Shown here: positions 43,674 through 52,665 of the stretch, piece by piece | Numbering within the stretch: position 1 is the stretch's first letter | Layout of the letters: each line of letters opens with the position of its first letter | From: Bradyrhizobium sp. 21 | GTDB taxonomy: Bacteria > Pseudomonadota > Alphaproteobacteria > Rhizobiales > Xanthobacteraceae | Assembly: GCF_023073335.1 (NCBI RefSeq) | Contig: NZ_JADPJG010000003.1 | Span: 99,789 to 163,788, forward strand | DNA length: 64,000 bases | Direction: 5' to 3' | The notes under the pieces: generated by a model | Database searches by the model: none | Told to the model about the DNA's origin: nothing | Seen by the model: the letters and a program-made list of their open reading frames with translations, nothing else | Translations under genes and position numbers: made by a program

Positions 43674-43991
43674 TTACTTCGACTTCTTCTTGTACATCGC
43701 CAGCATGCGCTGGGTGACAAGGAAGCCGCCAAAGATGTTTACGCAGGCAAAGATGAGTGCGACGAAGCCGAAGCCGCGCGCCCAGCCCGAGCCGCTCGAG
43801 ATCATGCCGACGCCGACTGCCAGCAGCGCGCCGACCACGATCACCGAGGAGATCGCATTGGTCACGCTCATCAGCGGCGTGTGCAGCGCAGGGGTCACCG
43901 ACCACACCACGAAATAACCGACGAAAACGGCGAGAACGAAAATCGACAGCCGGAAGACAAAGGGGTCGACGACCTGTGCAACATGCTCCAT
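43674..43991 (-). CDS. pntAB: NAD(P) transhydrogenase subunit alpha-2
   Basis: The 105-residue membrane subunit corresponds to the C-terminal membrane part of E. coli PntA. Its core is a set of three to four helices ([60 protein letters not shown]). The separate-gene arrangement is typical of Alphaproteobacteria such as Rhodospirillum. It lies 11 bp after pntAA and 39 bp before pntB, clearly one operon. Confidence 0.96.
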   Translation of the reverse strand: MEHVAQVVDPFVFRLSIFVLAVFVGYFVVWSVTPALHTPLMSVTNAISSVIVVGALLAVGVGMISSGSGWARGFGFVALIFACVNIFGGFLVTQRMLAMYKKKSK

Positions 43992-44002
43992 GGCGGCTCT
44001 CC

Positions 44003-45130
44003 TTACGCTTTCGGCTGGAAGTTCGGATGAATGACGGCGCCGTCCCTGGTCAGCGCGGTGGCCTTGACCAGCTCGTCGTCCCAGTTCACGGCCAGGGCCT
44101 TGCTGCCCTTGTCGATCATGGTCTCGATGAAATTGAACAAATTGCGCGCGTAGAGGCTGGAAGCCGACGCCGCGACGCGGCCGGCGACGTTGGTGTAGCC
44201 GACGATCTTGATGCCATCGACATCGGCGACCTCGCCCGGCCGCGCGCCCTCGACATTGCCGCCGCGCTCGACGGCGAGATCGACCAGCACCGACCCGGGC
44301 TTCATCGACTTGACCATCTCGGCCGAGACCAGCTTCGGCGCCGGCCGGCCCGGAATCAGCGCGGTCGTGATCACGATGTCCTGCTTCTTGATGTGCTCGG
44401 CGGTGAGCGCAGCCTGCTTGGCCTGGTACTCCTCGGACATTTCCTTGGCATAGCCGCCGGCGGTCTGCGCGTTCTTGAACTCCTCGTCCTCGACGGCAAG
44501 AAATTTCGCACCGAGCGATTCCACTTGCTCCTTGGTGGCGGGCCGCACGTCGGTCGCGGTGACCACGGCGCCGAGCCGGCGCGCGGTGGCGATCGCCTGC
44601 AAGCCGGCGACGCCGACGCCCATCACGAACACTTTTGCGGCCGGAATGGTGCCCGCCGCGGTCATCATCATCGGGAAAGCGCGGCCGAAAGCCTCGGCGC
44701 CCTCGATCACGGCACGGTAGCCGGCGAGGTTCGCCTGCGACGACAGCACGTCCATCACCTGCGCGCGCGTGATGCGCGGCATCAATTCCATCGCGAAGGC
44801 GGAGACGCCGGCATCAGCGATCGTCTTCAGCGCGGCCTCGTTGCCGTAGGGGTCCATGATGGCGATGACGAGTGCGCCGCGCTTGTACTGCGCGAGCTCG
44901 GACGCCTCAGGACGCTTCACCTTGATGATGATGTCGGCATCCTTCAGCGCATCGGCGCTGACGGTGGCGCCCACGGCGGTGAATTCGGAATCCGGCAGGC
45001 CCGACTTGAGGCCGGCGCCCGGCTCGACGGCGATCTCGGCGCCCAGCGCCTTGAACTTCTTCACCGTATCAGGCGAAGCGGCAACGCGCGGCTCCGACGG
45101 ATCGATTTCCTTGGCAACGGCGATCTTCAT
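44003..45130 (-). CDS. pntAA: NAD(P) transhydrogenase subunit alpha-1
   Basis: ATG 45130 is preceded by GGAGG and yields 375 residues; an earlier start would add 11 codons without a ribosome site. This soluble domain I subunit binds NAD(H): the N-terminal [20 protein letters not shown] belongs to the alanine dehydrogenase/PNT family and [20 protein letters not shown] is the dinucleotide fold. The mobile-loop region is [18 protein letters not shown]. It is first in pntAA-pntAB-pntB. A 50-residue oxidase-type peptide gene lies 137 bp upstream. Confidence 0.97.
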   Translation of the reverse strand: MKIAVAKEIDPSEPRVAASPDTVKKFKALGAEIAVEPGAGLKSGLPDSEFTAVGATVSADALKDADIIIKVKRPEASELAQYKRGALVIAIMDPYGNEAALKTIADAGVSAFAMELMPRITRAQVMDVLSSQANLAGYRAVIEGAEAFGRAFPMMMTAAGTIPAAKVFVMGVGVAGLQAIATARRLGAVVTATDVRPATKEQVESLGAKFLAVEDEEFKNAQTAGGYAKEMSEEYQAKQAALTAEHIKKQDIVITTALIPGRPAPKLVSAEMVKSMKPGSVLVDLAVERGGNVEGARPGEVADVDGIKIVGYTNVAGRVAASASSLYARNLFNFIETMIDKGSKALAVNWDDELVKATALTRDGAVIHPNFQPKA

Positions 45131-45267
45131 AGGCCCTCCGGCGACGCGGGCAAAAACGCGCACGCGAACTTAGCGTTACTCCCGCAACGTTGGATACCGG
45201 TTTTGGAACCGGCTTGTATGCAAATTTTATGGGCACCGACGGCGCTGTCGGTGCGGCAGGCGATGGA

Positions 45268-45420
45268 TCAGGTCAGGAAGATCGCCATCAGGATCACGAT
45301 GAGCGCGACCGAGGCCGTGCCGTACTTCACCAGCTTGATGAAGCCCTCATAGGTCTGCTCGTGGGCAACGTAGTCGTTGCCGTCGGCGGTGGTGTACGCC
45401 ACTTCGCTATGGTCAGCCAT
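45268..45420 (-). CDS. aa3-type cytochrome c oxidase subunit IV
   Basis: The 50-residue peptide starts at ATG 45420. It has a short polar N-terminus (MADHSEVAYTTADGNDYVAH) and one membrane helix (YGTASVALIVILMAIFLT), exactly the layout of the small bacterial aa3 oxidase subunit IV found in Rhodobacter and Paracoccus. It should sit in the terminal oxidase, outside the catalytic core. Here it is not with the main oxidase genes but upstream of the Pnt operon, 137 bp from pntAA on the same strand. Confidence 0.88.
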   Translation of the reverse strand: MADHSEVAYTTADGNDYVAHEQTYEGFIKLVKYGTASVALIVILMAIFLT

Positions 45421-45559
45421 CGATTGTCCCCAGTCGAAAGTCGAATTCTTGGGGTGGGATACCGCAAACCTTCGGGCAGGGCAACGGCACCGGGGCGCGG
45501 TTTCCCGCAAATCAGGTCATTTGCAATTCCGATTGCCGGGAATCCAGCGCTCGCGCCGT

Positions 45560-48538
45560 TCAGCCCGGATCGATCATCGCGGCGGTGACGCTCGCGGTCG
45601 GTCGCGGGGCTGCCGGAAGGCCGAGCGCCTCGCGTACCGCCCCGATCGCCGGCTCGCCCGCCTCGGTGAACCTGGCCGTATGCGGATTGACGCCGCACCC
45701 GACCACCACCGGATTGTCACCGGACAGGAAACCGTGGGCCATGTGGAAACCCAGCGCGCGGTAGACCTCGAACTGCTCCTCGGAAAAGAACTGGTCACCG
45801 GTGGTCTCGTGCGGGAAGCGATCATTTCGTCGTGCGTAATCCCGGATATAATCGTTCTCATCGCTGGTGAGCGAGGATTTGACATAGACGAGATAACCCT
45901 TCTCCTCTCCCCCATAATCGATGGTGCCGATTGCGACGTGAACGTGGTCGCGCGGTGCACCATCGTCCTGATCGGGAGACGACGGGTCGCCAGCCTTGTC
46001 GGCATTGCGCTTCATCAACGCGCGCGTGCGCTCGCGAATCGGCGTCCACGGCAAGTCGATCCGGACGCCAAGATCGATGCGAGCGTAACGCTGCAACGTC
46101 ATCAGGGAGCCGAAATTCATTGGCGCATCCGCTTCCGCATCGACTGCGATGATCACCTTGCAGCGGCGTCGCAACAGCTCGTAGACGCCGAGATTTTCGA
46201 TGTGGCCGCCGTCCGTCAGGTAGACACTGTCGCTGTTCTCGTACAGCCGCCCCGAGATTTCGGACCAGAAATAAAGCGGTGTGGAGCGGCGCTGCGGCCG
46301 CACTCGCGCATCGACGTAACGCGGGTTCTTCAGCCAGTAGCCAAGCCGCACGTTGAGCAGCGCGAGCGTGGGGGTCAGCGCCTTGATGGAGTTCGAGCCC
46401 ATGTTCGCGGAGGCCGCGGCGCCGGAAATAGCCATTGCGGTCGCGAGGTCGAGACTTTGCTCGTCGTCCTGGACCGACCCGGTCGCCGCATACCCTGTCG
46501 CCTCGCTACCGACGTTCAGAGCGGAGAACATGAAGAAGTCCGCGTTTCGCCCGCGCCGGTTGGAAAAATCCGAGCCCTGGATATTCAAGGCCGTGTTGAT
46601 GAGCTGATAGGGCGCGTACAGCTTCGGAATGCCCGCCTGCCCCGCAGGCTCGACCGAAGCCGCGTAGAGATCAGTCAGCTTCATGCTATCGAGCGCCTTG
46701 AAATCACGCCCCTGATCGAGGCTGGCTTCGGCGCGCGCGATGGCACCGTCTGCCGAACGCGTCGGATCGAACAGGAAGGCCTTGCTCAGGCGATCACGAT
46801 AGAGCCGATGCAAAGAGTTCGCATTCGGCGTCAGGCAGAACGAGATGACGAACAGCAGGACGCTGGTGAACGTGTAGAGGATCACCATCGGAAGACTGAA
46901 CGAGTAGCTGAGTTCTGAAGCCGCCCCCTGGAACAGGCTGGGAAAGCGTTCCTGAACCACATGTCCCGCTTTCTGGGCCAGGAATTCGAGCCATGCAGGG
47001 GCATGCCAGGTGGGCGTCAACCGCTCGGTATCCGCCACGAGCGGCGGCACGGCCTTCGGCGTAATCTCCGCCGACAAAGTGCCGTTGCTGGCATCGAACT
47101 GGATCTTGCCTGCCAAGTTGCCGGACAGCGTGTTCGATTTGGCGTTGGCCAGGCACTCTCGTTGCGAGGCAGCCCCCAGAGCCGACGGGCATCTCTCGAA
47201 CAAGTCGTTGGCGATGCCCCAATACGACAGATTGAGGTACACGACCCAGATGACGAGCGGAAGTGCGAGGCCCGCAATCCACAGCGCAACCTTGGCGACT
47301 ATCGCGAGCACCAGCGAACCCCATTGCGAAGATGCGCTGTTGCCCTTCAACAGTTCCACGAACTGCTGTCTGAATGCGGTGACGACCACCCCGATTGGCG
47401 CAGCAACTGCCGCGAGCGACTTGACCCAGGTGATCGCAACTGCAGCAGCCGGTCCGCCGATTGCGTTGCTCTCGGCAACATCGAACATTTGCTCCAGCAT
47501 GAAGGGCTGGAATTCGAAGAATGCAATCGCCGCCAGCAGCACCAGAAACGTCGCCCCCATGCTTGGCCAGTGCGAACGAAACTCCTGCCGCTTTCCCGGG
47601 CTCGCGAGCGACTGCTTGAGAGCCCATCCGAAGAACAGCACGACCCCGATGATTGCGATGGCCAGGGTCAGCGCAAAATGCTGGACCTTGAGAAACCGTG
47701 CGAAGTCGCACGCGACGCCCAGCAGCAACGCGATCCCGGCGAGGTAGGCGAACACGACGCTGGGGCCGCTGCCGCGGTTCGAGCGGGAAATTAGATAAGC
47801 GAACCCGCTGCAAAGAAGCATCGCCAAGGCGATGGACGCGCCGAGAGTACTGAAACCATAACGATCGATGCTGTTGAAATCGTGCAATTCGCACAGTTTT
47901 CGATCGTTGAGGCCGATACCAAGGATGTTGGCAACCGTCAGGCAGCTGCGCAGAGGCGTTGACCAGATGGTGACGGCGGCAAGCAGCAGCACGATGGGCA
48001 ACGTCAGCCCGATATTGGCGACCAGGCCCCGCACGACGATCGCAACTCCGGTCAGAAGATCGCGTGCACCTGCGGGTATCAGATAGTTGGAATAGTTGCG
48101 GAGATGTCCGACCGAAGGCGTGTCGCTGATCTCCGCGGCGGTGGCAGTGCCGGCGACCGGCCTTTCGCCGAATACAAACCGCCTGGCCGCCGTCATGGTC
48201 GCGCTGAGAGAGGTCCCGATATAGCCGCCGCCCGAAACCGTGGAGAGATAGTCGATCCGCCCAATCAGATTGTGGTGGTTCAAGGCCTGTAGCACGCCGA
48301 GGCAAAGGGCCGACGAACGGATACCGCCGCCGGACAATGCGAGCCCGACGACATCGAGCAATCGACAAGGTTCCAGGCTTTCCGGGTCGAGGCGCCGCTC
48401 CGGTTCACGCCGCGTGTTGATCGCCGCGATTTCATCGCGAACGATCCGATGGTGCTTCTCGCACCAGGGGGTCTCCTCGTCGACCGCAGCAGGGTTTCGT
48501 GTCGGAGGAACTGGCGCGGCGGGTCCTTGATCGAGCAT
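45560..48538 (-). CDS. Large membrane protein with split patatin-like phospholipase domain
   Basis: ATG 48538 follows GGGAGG at five bases and gives 992 residues. Residues 65-110 carry the patatin oxyanion loop (LALSGGGIRSSA, 69-76) and a nucleophile elbow STVSGGGYIG with Ser102, in which the usual first Gly is absent. The catalytic Asp motif (TDGGHIENLGVYELLRR) is at about 775. Roughly 670 residues lie between them, including about eight to nine membrane helices (158-480 and 600-625) and a periplasmic or cytosolic loop. The C-terminal ~220 residues continue the hydrolase domain. It probably hydrolyses lipids at the membrane. Biological role is unknown. Base composition looks lower in GC than its neighbours. 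Confidence 0.82.
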   Translation of the reverse strand: MLDQGPAAPVPPTRNPAAVDEETPWCEKHHRIVRDEIAAINTRREPERRLDPESLEPCRLLDVVGLALSGGGIRSSALCLGVLQALNHHNLIGRIDYLSTVSGGGYIGTSLSATMTAARRFVFGERPVAGTATAAEISDTPSVGHLRNYSNYLIPAGARDLLTGVAIVVRGLVANIGLTLPIVLLLAAVTIWSTPLRSCLTVANILGIGLNDRKLCELHDFNSIDRYGFSTLGASIALAMLLCSGFAYLISRSNRGSGPSVVFAYLAGIALLLGVACDFARFLKVQHFALTLAIAIIGVVLFFGWALKQSLASPGKRQEFRSHWPSMGATFLVLLAAIAFFEFQPFMLEQMFDVAESNAIGGPAAAVAITWVKSLAAVAAPIGVVVTAFRQQFVELLKGNSASSQWGSLVLAIVAKVALWIAGLALPLVIWVVYLNLSYWGIANDLFERCPSALGAASQRECLANAKSNTLSGNLAGKIQFDASNGTLSAEITPKAVPPLVADTERLTPTWHAPAWLEFLAQKAGHVVQERFPSLFQGAASELSYSFSLPMVILYTFTSVLLFVISFCLTPNANSLHRLYRDRLSKAFLFDPTRSADGAIARAEASLDQGRDFKALDSMKLTDLYAASVEPAGQAGIPKLYAPYQLINTALNIQGSDFSNRRGRNADFFMFSALNVGSEATGYAATGSVQDDEQSLDLATAMAISGAAASANMGSNSIKALTPTLALLNVRLGYWLKNPRYVDARVRPQRRSTPLYFWSEISGRLYENSDSVYLTDGGHIENLGVYELLRRRCKVIIAVDAEADAPMNFGSLMTLQRYARIDLGVRIDLPWTPIRERTRALMKRNADKAGDPSSPDQDDGAPRDHVHVAIGTIDYGGEEKGYLVYVKSSLTSDENDYIRDYARRNDRFPHETTGDQFFSEEQFEVYRALGFHMAHGFLSGDNPVVVGCGVNPHTARFTEAGEPAIGAVREALGLPAAPRPTASVTAAMIDPG

Positions 48539-48570
48539 GGGTGCCTCCCAAGCGGAAATCGATCGATCCA

Positions 48571-48630
48571 CAATCAATAGTTGAAAATTCTATCTTCAAT
48601 ATAGCAAAGCAGTATATCGAATTAGTCTTG
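48571..48630 (-). promoter_or_regulatory. AT-rich promoter region of the patatin-like gene
   Basis: About 60 bp upstream of the ATG is strikingly AT-rich in an otherwise GC-rich window (on the minus strand: ttcgatatactgctttgcta, then attgaagatagaattttcaa). It holds an inverted repeat, ttgaa..9 bp..ttcaa (48581-48599), and several TATA-like -10 candidates (tatact, tatatt). No exact promoter is assigned. Confidence 0.45.
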
Positions 48631-48756
48631 CAGGGCGCGCGAACGTTCAATCCCACGTAGCAGGATCTTCCGACCGGTCGCGAAGGTCGTCAGGGATGTC
48701 AGGCCGGCTCGAACTACGGCAGGGCCGAAGCGGCGCTGCCGCCCTCAGCCGCCGGC

Positions 48757-50679
48757 TCAGCCCATCGCTTCCAGCTCGTCGATCATGCCGGCAATGACCG
48801 AGAGACCGCCGTCCCAGAATTTTGGATCCTTGGCATCGAGTCCGAACGGCCGCAGCAGCTCGGAATAGTGCTTGGTGCCGCCCGCGGCGAGCATGCCGAG
48901 ATAGCGCTCGGCAAAGCCCTCGGCCGCGTTCTCGTAGACGGCGTAGAGCGAGTTCACGAGGCAATCGCCGAAGGCGTAGGCGTAGACGTAGAATGGCGAA
49001 TGGATGAAGTGCGGGATGTACATCCAGTAGTTCTCGTAGCCCGCCTTGATCTCGATGGCCGGCCCGAGGCTCTCGCCCTGCACCGACAGCCAGATCTCGC
49101 CCAGCCGGGTCGCGGTGAGCTCGCCGTTCTTGCGCTCGGTGTGGACCGCGCGCTCGAACGAGTAGAACGCGATCTGCCGCACCACGGTGTTGATCATGTC
49201 CTCGACCTTGCCGGCGAGCAGCGCCTGGCGCTGTTTGGCATTTTTGGTCTGGGCCAGGAGCCGCCTGAACGTGAGCATTTCGCCGAACACGCTTGCCGTT
49301 TCGGCCAGCGTCAGCGGCGTCGGCGCCATCAGCGCGCCGTTCTTCGCGGCCAGCACCTGATGCACGCCATGGCCGAGCTCGTGGGCGAGCGTCATCACAT
49401 CTCGCGGCTTACCCTGGTAATTCATCAGCACATAAGGATGCGCCGACGGCGTGGTCGGATGCGAGAAGGCGCCCGGCGCCTTGCCCGGACGCACCGGCGC
49501 GTCGATCCAGCGGTCGGTGAAGAAACGCTCGGCGATGTCGGCCATCTCGGGCGAGAAACCGCGATAGGCTGTCAGCACCATGTTCCGCGCATCGGGCCAG
49601 CCGATGATATCGGTGGCCGCAAAGGGCAGCGGCGCGTTGCGGTCCCAGGAAGCCAGCCGCTTCCTGCCAAACCACTTCGCCTTCAGCGCGTAGTAGCGAT
49701 GCGACAGCTTTGGATAGGCCGCGCGCACCGAGGCGACCAGCGCATCCACCACCTCGCGCTCGACACGGTTGTTCAGATGGCGGGAATCGGCGACATCCTT
49801 GAAGCCGCGCCAGCTGTCGGAGATGTCCTTGTCCTTGGCGAGCGTGTTGGTGATCAGCGCAAAGGTGCGCTCATTGGCCTTGAAGGTTTTCGCCAGCGCC
49901 TCCGCCGCGCTCTTGCGCTTGGCGCCGTCGCGGTCCTGCAGCAGATTGAGCGTCGGCTCGATCGCCAGCTCCTTGGAGCCGACCTTGAAGCGCAGGCCCG
50001 ATATGGTCTGGTCGAACAGCCGGTTGAAGGCGGAATAGCCGGTCTGCGCCTTCTCCAGGAAAAGCTGCTCGAGCTTGTCGTCGAGCTGGTACGGCTTCTC
50101 CTTGCGCAGATCCTCGATCCAGGGACGGTAGTGCGCGAGCTCGGCGGTCTGCATCGCGCGGTTCAAAATATCGTCATCGACACGATTGAGCTCGAGCGCG
50201 AAGAACAGCAGATGCGTCGATGCCGCCGTTAGCCGCTCGGAAACGTCGCCGTAAAACTTTGAAATCGCAGGATCCACGCTGTCGCCTGCATGGACGAGAC
50301 CAGCGTAGGAGCCGAGACGGCCGGCGAGATCGTCGATCGCCTCATAGCGTCGCACGGCTTCAGTGAGCCATTTTCCGCCATCTTCCTTTGCTGTTCCTGT
50401 TGCGAGCTTGCCCTTGTAGTCCGTCTCGAACGCGACGCAATCGGCGTCCATCTTTTCGAGATCGCGCGCCACTTCCGGCGCGTCGATCCCGGAATAGAGA
50501 TCGGCGAGGTTCCACTCGGGAAGCTTGCCCGTCTTGTTCGCAGGCTTGGCGAGTGAAGATTTGGAGGACTTCGCCTTGACGGCAGATTTCTTGGTGGCGG
50601 ATGTCTTTGTGGCTGCCTTGCCGAGAGCGGGCTTTTTGGGAGCAGGCTTTTTGAGAGCAGGCTTGGAGCGCGAATTCAT
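48757..50679 (-). CDS. pepF: M3 family oligoendopeptidase, PepF type
   Basis: The 640-residue zinc metallopeptidase degrades peptides of about 6-20 residues in the cytoplasm. The zinc motif HELGH is in TLAHELGHGVHQVLAAKNG near residue 424, and the third ligand Glu is in the following helix (LAETASVFGEML). The N-terminus has an unusual 45-residue tail of K/A/P/S (NSRSKPALKKPAPKKPALGK) before the PepF start (PEWNLADLYSGIDAPEVARD). It is monocistronic and divergent from a sigma-54-type regulator. Length otherwise fits the family. Confidence 0.94.
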   Translation of the reverse strand: MNSRSKPALKKPAPKKPALGKAATKTSATKKSAVKAKSSKSSLAKPANKTGKLPEWNLADLYSGIDAPEVARDLEKMDADCVAFETDYKGKLATGTAKEDGGKWLTEAVRRYEAIDDLAGRLGSYAGLVHAGDSVDPAISKFYGDVSERLTAASTHLLFFALELNRVDDDILNRAMQTAELAHYRPWIEDLRKEKPYQLDDKLEQLFLEKAQTGYSAFNRLFDQTISGLRFKVGSKELAIEPTLNLLQDRDGAKRKSAAEALAKTFKANERTFALITNTLAKDKDISDSWRGFKDVADSRHLNNRVEREVVDALVASVRAAYPKLSHRYYALKAKWFGRKRLASWDRNAPLPFAATDIIGWPDARNMVLTAYRGFSPEMADIAERFFTDRWIDAPVRPGKAPGAFSHPTTPSAHPYVLMNYQGKPRDVMTLAHELGHGVHQVLAAKNGALMAPTPLTLAETASVFGEMLTFRRLLAQTKNAKQRQALLAGKVEDMINTVVRQIAFYSFERAVHTERKNGELTATRLGEIWLSVQGESLGPAIEIKAGYENYWMYIPHFIHSPFYVYAYAFGDCLVNSLYAVYENAAEGFAERYLGMLAAGGTKHYSELLRPFGLDAKDPKFWDGGLSVIAGMIDELEAMG

Positions 50680-50806
50680 TGTGTGGGAAACCTGTGTTCA
50701 ACAATCGCGACGGCGGGCGGGGGCAACAAGGTTTAAGAGTGCGTTAATCGGCTTCGGCCAGAGTGCCCCGATTCGAGACAGATAGTAGTAGCGTGCGGGG
50801 AACACC

Positions 50807-52303
50807 ATGGCTGCCAGTATTTTGATCGCCGACGACGACGCTGTAGCCCGCCGGCTGGTCGAGAACATGGTGCAGAAATGCGGCTATGAGACGATCGTCG
50901 TGGACTCCGGCGACGCCGCGATCGCCGCCCTCACCGCCCCTGACGCGCCTGTTATCGACGGCGTGATCCTCGATCTCGTGATGCCCGGCCTCGACGGCAT
51001 GGGCGTGCTGGCAAAAATCCGCGAAGCGGGCCTCAGCATCCCCGTCATCGTGCAGACCGCCCATGGCGGCATCGACAATGTGATCTCGGCGATGCGCGCG
51101 GGCGCGGCCGATTTCGTGGTCAAGCCGGTCGGCCTGGAGCGGCTCCAGGTCTCTCTTCGCAACGCGCTCAATTCGTCTGCACTCAAGGGCGAATTGCAGC
51201 GCATTCGTCACAGCCGCGAGGGCCGGCTGACCTTCTCCGACATCATCACCCGCGCGGAGGCGATGGCGGGCGTGATGCGCGCGGCGCAGAAAGCAACGAA
51301 CTCCTCGATCCCCGTGCTGATCGAGGGCGAGTCCGGCGTCGGCAAGGAGATGTTCGCGCGCGCCATCCATGGCAGCGGCGAGCGCAAGGCAAAACCCTTC
51401 GTCGCGGTCAATTGCGGCGCGATCCCCGATAATCTCGTGGAGTCCATCCTGTTCGGTCACGAAAAGGGTGCCTTCACTGGCGCCACCGAACGCCACACCG
51501 GCAAGTTCGTCGAAGCCCATGGCGGCACACTGTTTCTGGACGAGGTCAGCGAGTTGCCGCTGGCCGCACAGGTCAAGCTGCTCCGCGCCCTCCAGGAAGG
51601 CGCGGTCGAGGCGGTCGGCGGCCGCAAACCCGTGAAGGTCGACGTCCGCATCATCTCGGCGACCAACCGCCGGCTGCTCGAGCGGGTCAAGCAGGGCCAC
51701 TTCCGGGAAGATTTGTTCTATCGGCTGCACGTGCTGCCGCTGACGATCCCCTCGCTGCGCGCCCGGCGCGAGGACATCCCGCATTTGCTCCGGCATTTCC
51801 TCGCGCGCTTTGCCGCCGAGGAAAACCGCCCGATCACCGGCATCAGCGGCGAGGCCGTTGCGCACCTCGCCCAGCTCGATTGGCCCGGCAACATCCGCCA
51901 GCTCGAAAACGCGGTCTACCGCGCCGTGGTGATGAGCGAGGGCGATCAGCTTGGCCTCGACGATTTCCCCCTGCTCGCCTCGCAGCCGCATCCGGGAACG
52001 GACATTCCGACCGCGCCGCTGATGCTGGAGCCGATCGCGGCCCCGTCCGTAGTTTCAGGTAACGAAATACCGATCGCGCCGCTCCCCATGGGTGGTGCCC
52101 TTTCCATGCTGACGGCGACCGGCGACGTCCGACCGCTGGAGGACATCGAGAACGAGATCATCCGTTTCGCGATCTCCCATTACCGCGGACAGATGTCCGA
52201 GGTTGCCCGCCGCCTCAAAATCGGCCGATCCACCCTCTACCGCAAACTCGACGAAGCCGGGGTTCCCGGCCATGGCGGCAAAAGCGGTGAGGAGACGCAC
52301 TGA
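50807..52303 (+). CDS. Sigma-54-dependent response regulator, NtrC family
   Basis: The 498-residue protein has a receiver with acceptor D56 (VILDLVMPGLDGM) and TA/K switch residues (QTAHGG, VVKPVG), an AAA+ domain with Walker A GESGVGKE near 173, GAFTGA near 222 (the sigma-54 contact loop), Walker B LFLDEVSELP and arginine-finger region REDLFYRLHVLPL, and a C-terminal Fis-type helix-turn-helix (QMSEVARRLKIGRSTLYRKL). It activates RpoN promoters when phosphorylated. No sensor kinase is adjacent, so partner and targets are unknown. It resembles orphan NtrC-type regulators of Rhizobiales. Confidence 0.92.
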   Translation: MAASILIADDDAVARRLVENMVQKCGYETIVVDSGDAAIAALTAPDAPVIDGVILDLVMPGLDGMGVLAKIREAGLSIPVIVQTAHGGIDNVISAMRAGAADFVVKPVGLERLQVSLRNALNSSALKGELQRIRHSREGRLTFSDIITRAEAMAGVMRAAQKATNSSIPVLIEGESGVGKEMFARAIHGSGERKAKPFVAVNCGAIPDNLVESILFGHEKGAFTGATERHTGKFVEAHGGTLFLDEVSELPLAAQVKLLRALQEGAVEAVGGRKPVKVDVRIISATNRRLLERVKQGHFREDLFYRLHVLPLTIPSLRARREDIPHLLRHFLARFAAEENRPITGISGEAVAHLAQLDWPGNIRQLENAVYRAVVMSEGDQLGLDDFPLLASQPHPGTDIPTAPLMLEPIAAPSVVSGNEIPIAPLPMGGALSMLTATGDVRPLEDIENEIIRFAISHYRGQMSEVARRLKIGRSTLYRKLDEAGVPGHGGKSGEETH

Positions 52304-52665
52304 GCCTCATGCGGACGGAGGTTCGTGCGGGCAGTGCGAGACGGCTGTAAGCCGTTCGCGTGACGACAGAATTCGACTAAGCTGTGGACCGTGACTTGGA
52401 AGTGACAGACACAGGGAAAAGCGCGTGGCAAAGGCGCACAATCCGTTGCCAAGAGGCTTCCTTGAAGTCAGTTTGCGTGAGGTCAGTTTGTCGTGAGTTG
52501 TCCCGGGTAGCGCTGGCTGCAAAACCGGGGCCTGTATATCGTCTGCGTAGGAATCGTTGCGTGCAGGCGTGCAACTTTCGAGAGGCCGGCGCGGTTTAGC
52601 CGAAGCTCATTAGGCGATAACGAAGCTGTTCCACGAGGGACAGTTCACCCGAGGGGTGCGACACA
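52304..52665 (+). other. Intergenic leader region before the L,D-transpeptidase gene
   Basis: No credible coding frame is present in these 362 bases. They hold a direct repeat of about 15 bp with the shared core gtcagtttg at 52466-52480 and 52481-52496, AG-rich runs, and the ribosome-site-like cgaggggtgcgac before the ATG at 52666. A promoter and a long leader for the downstream gene are likely. I see no RNA gene or clear terminator after the sigma-54 regulator gene. Confidence 0.5.
52466..52496 (+). repeat. Adjacent direct repeats upstream of the L,D-transpeptidase gene
   Basis: Two adjoining units, agtcagtttgcgtga (52466-52480) and ggtcagtttgtcgtga (52481-52496), share gtcagtttg and cgtga. 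They lie about 170 bp before the start codon. They could bind a regulator, but this is only a guess from the repetition. Confidence 0.5.

Noticed and set aside
48647-48964. A 105-codon minus-strand frame at the 3' end of pepF
   Set aside because: It is out of frame with pepF, overlaps its C-terminal codons and lacks coding character.
52384-52599. A 71-codon frame in the leader of the L,D-transpeptidase gene
   Set aside because: No ribosome site, odd Cys/Arg-rich composition and direct repeats running through it; read as non-coding leader.
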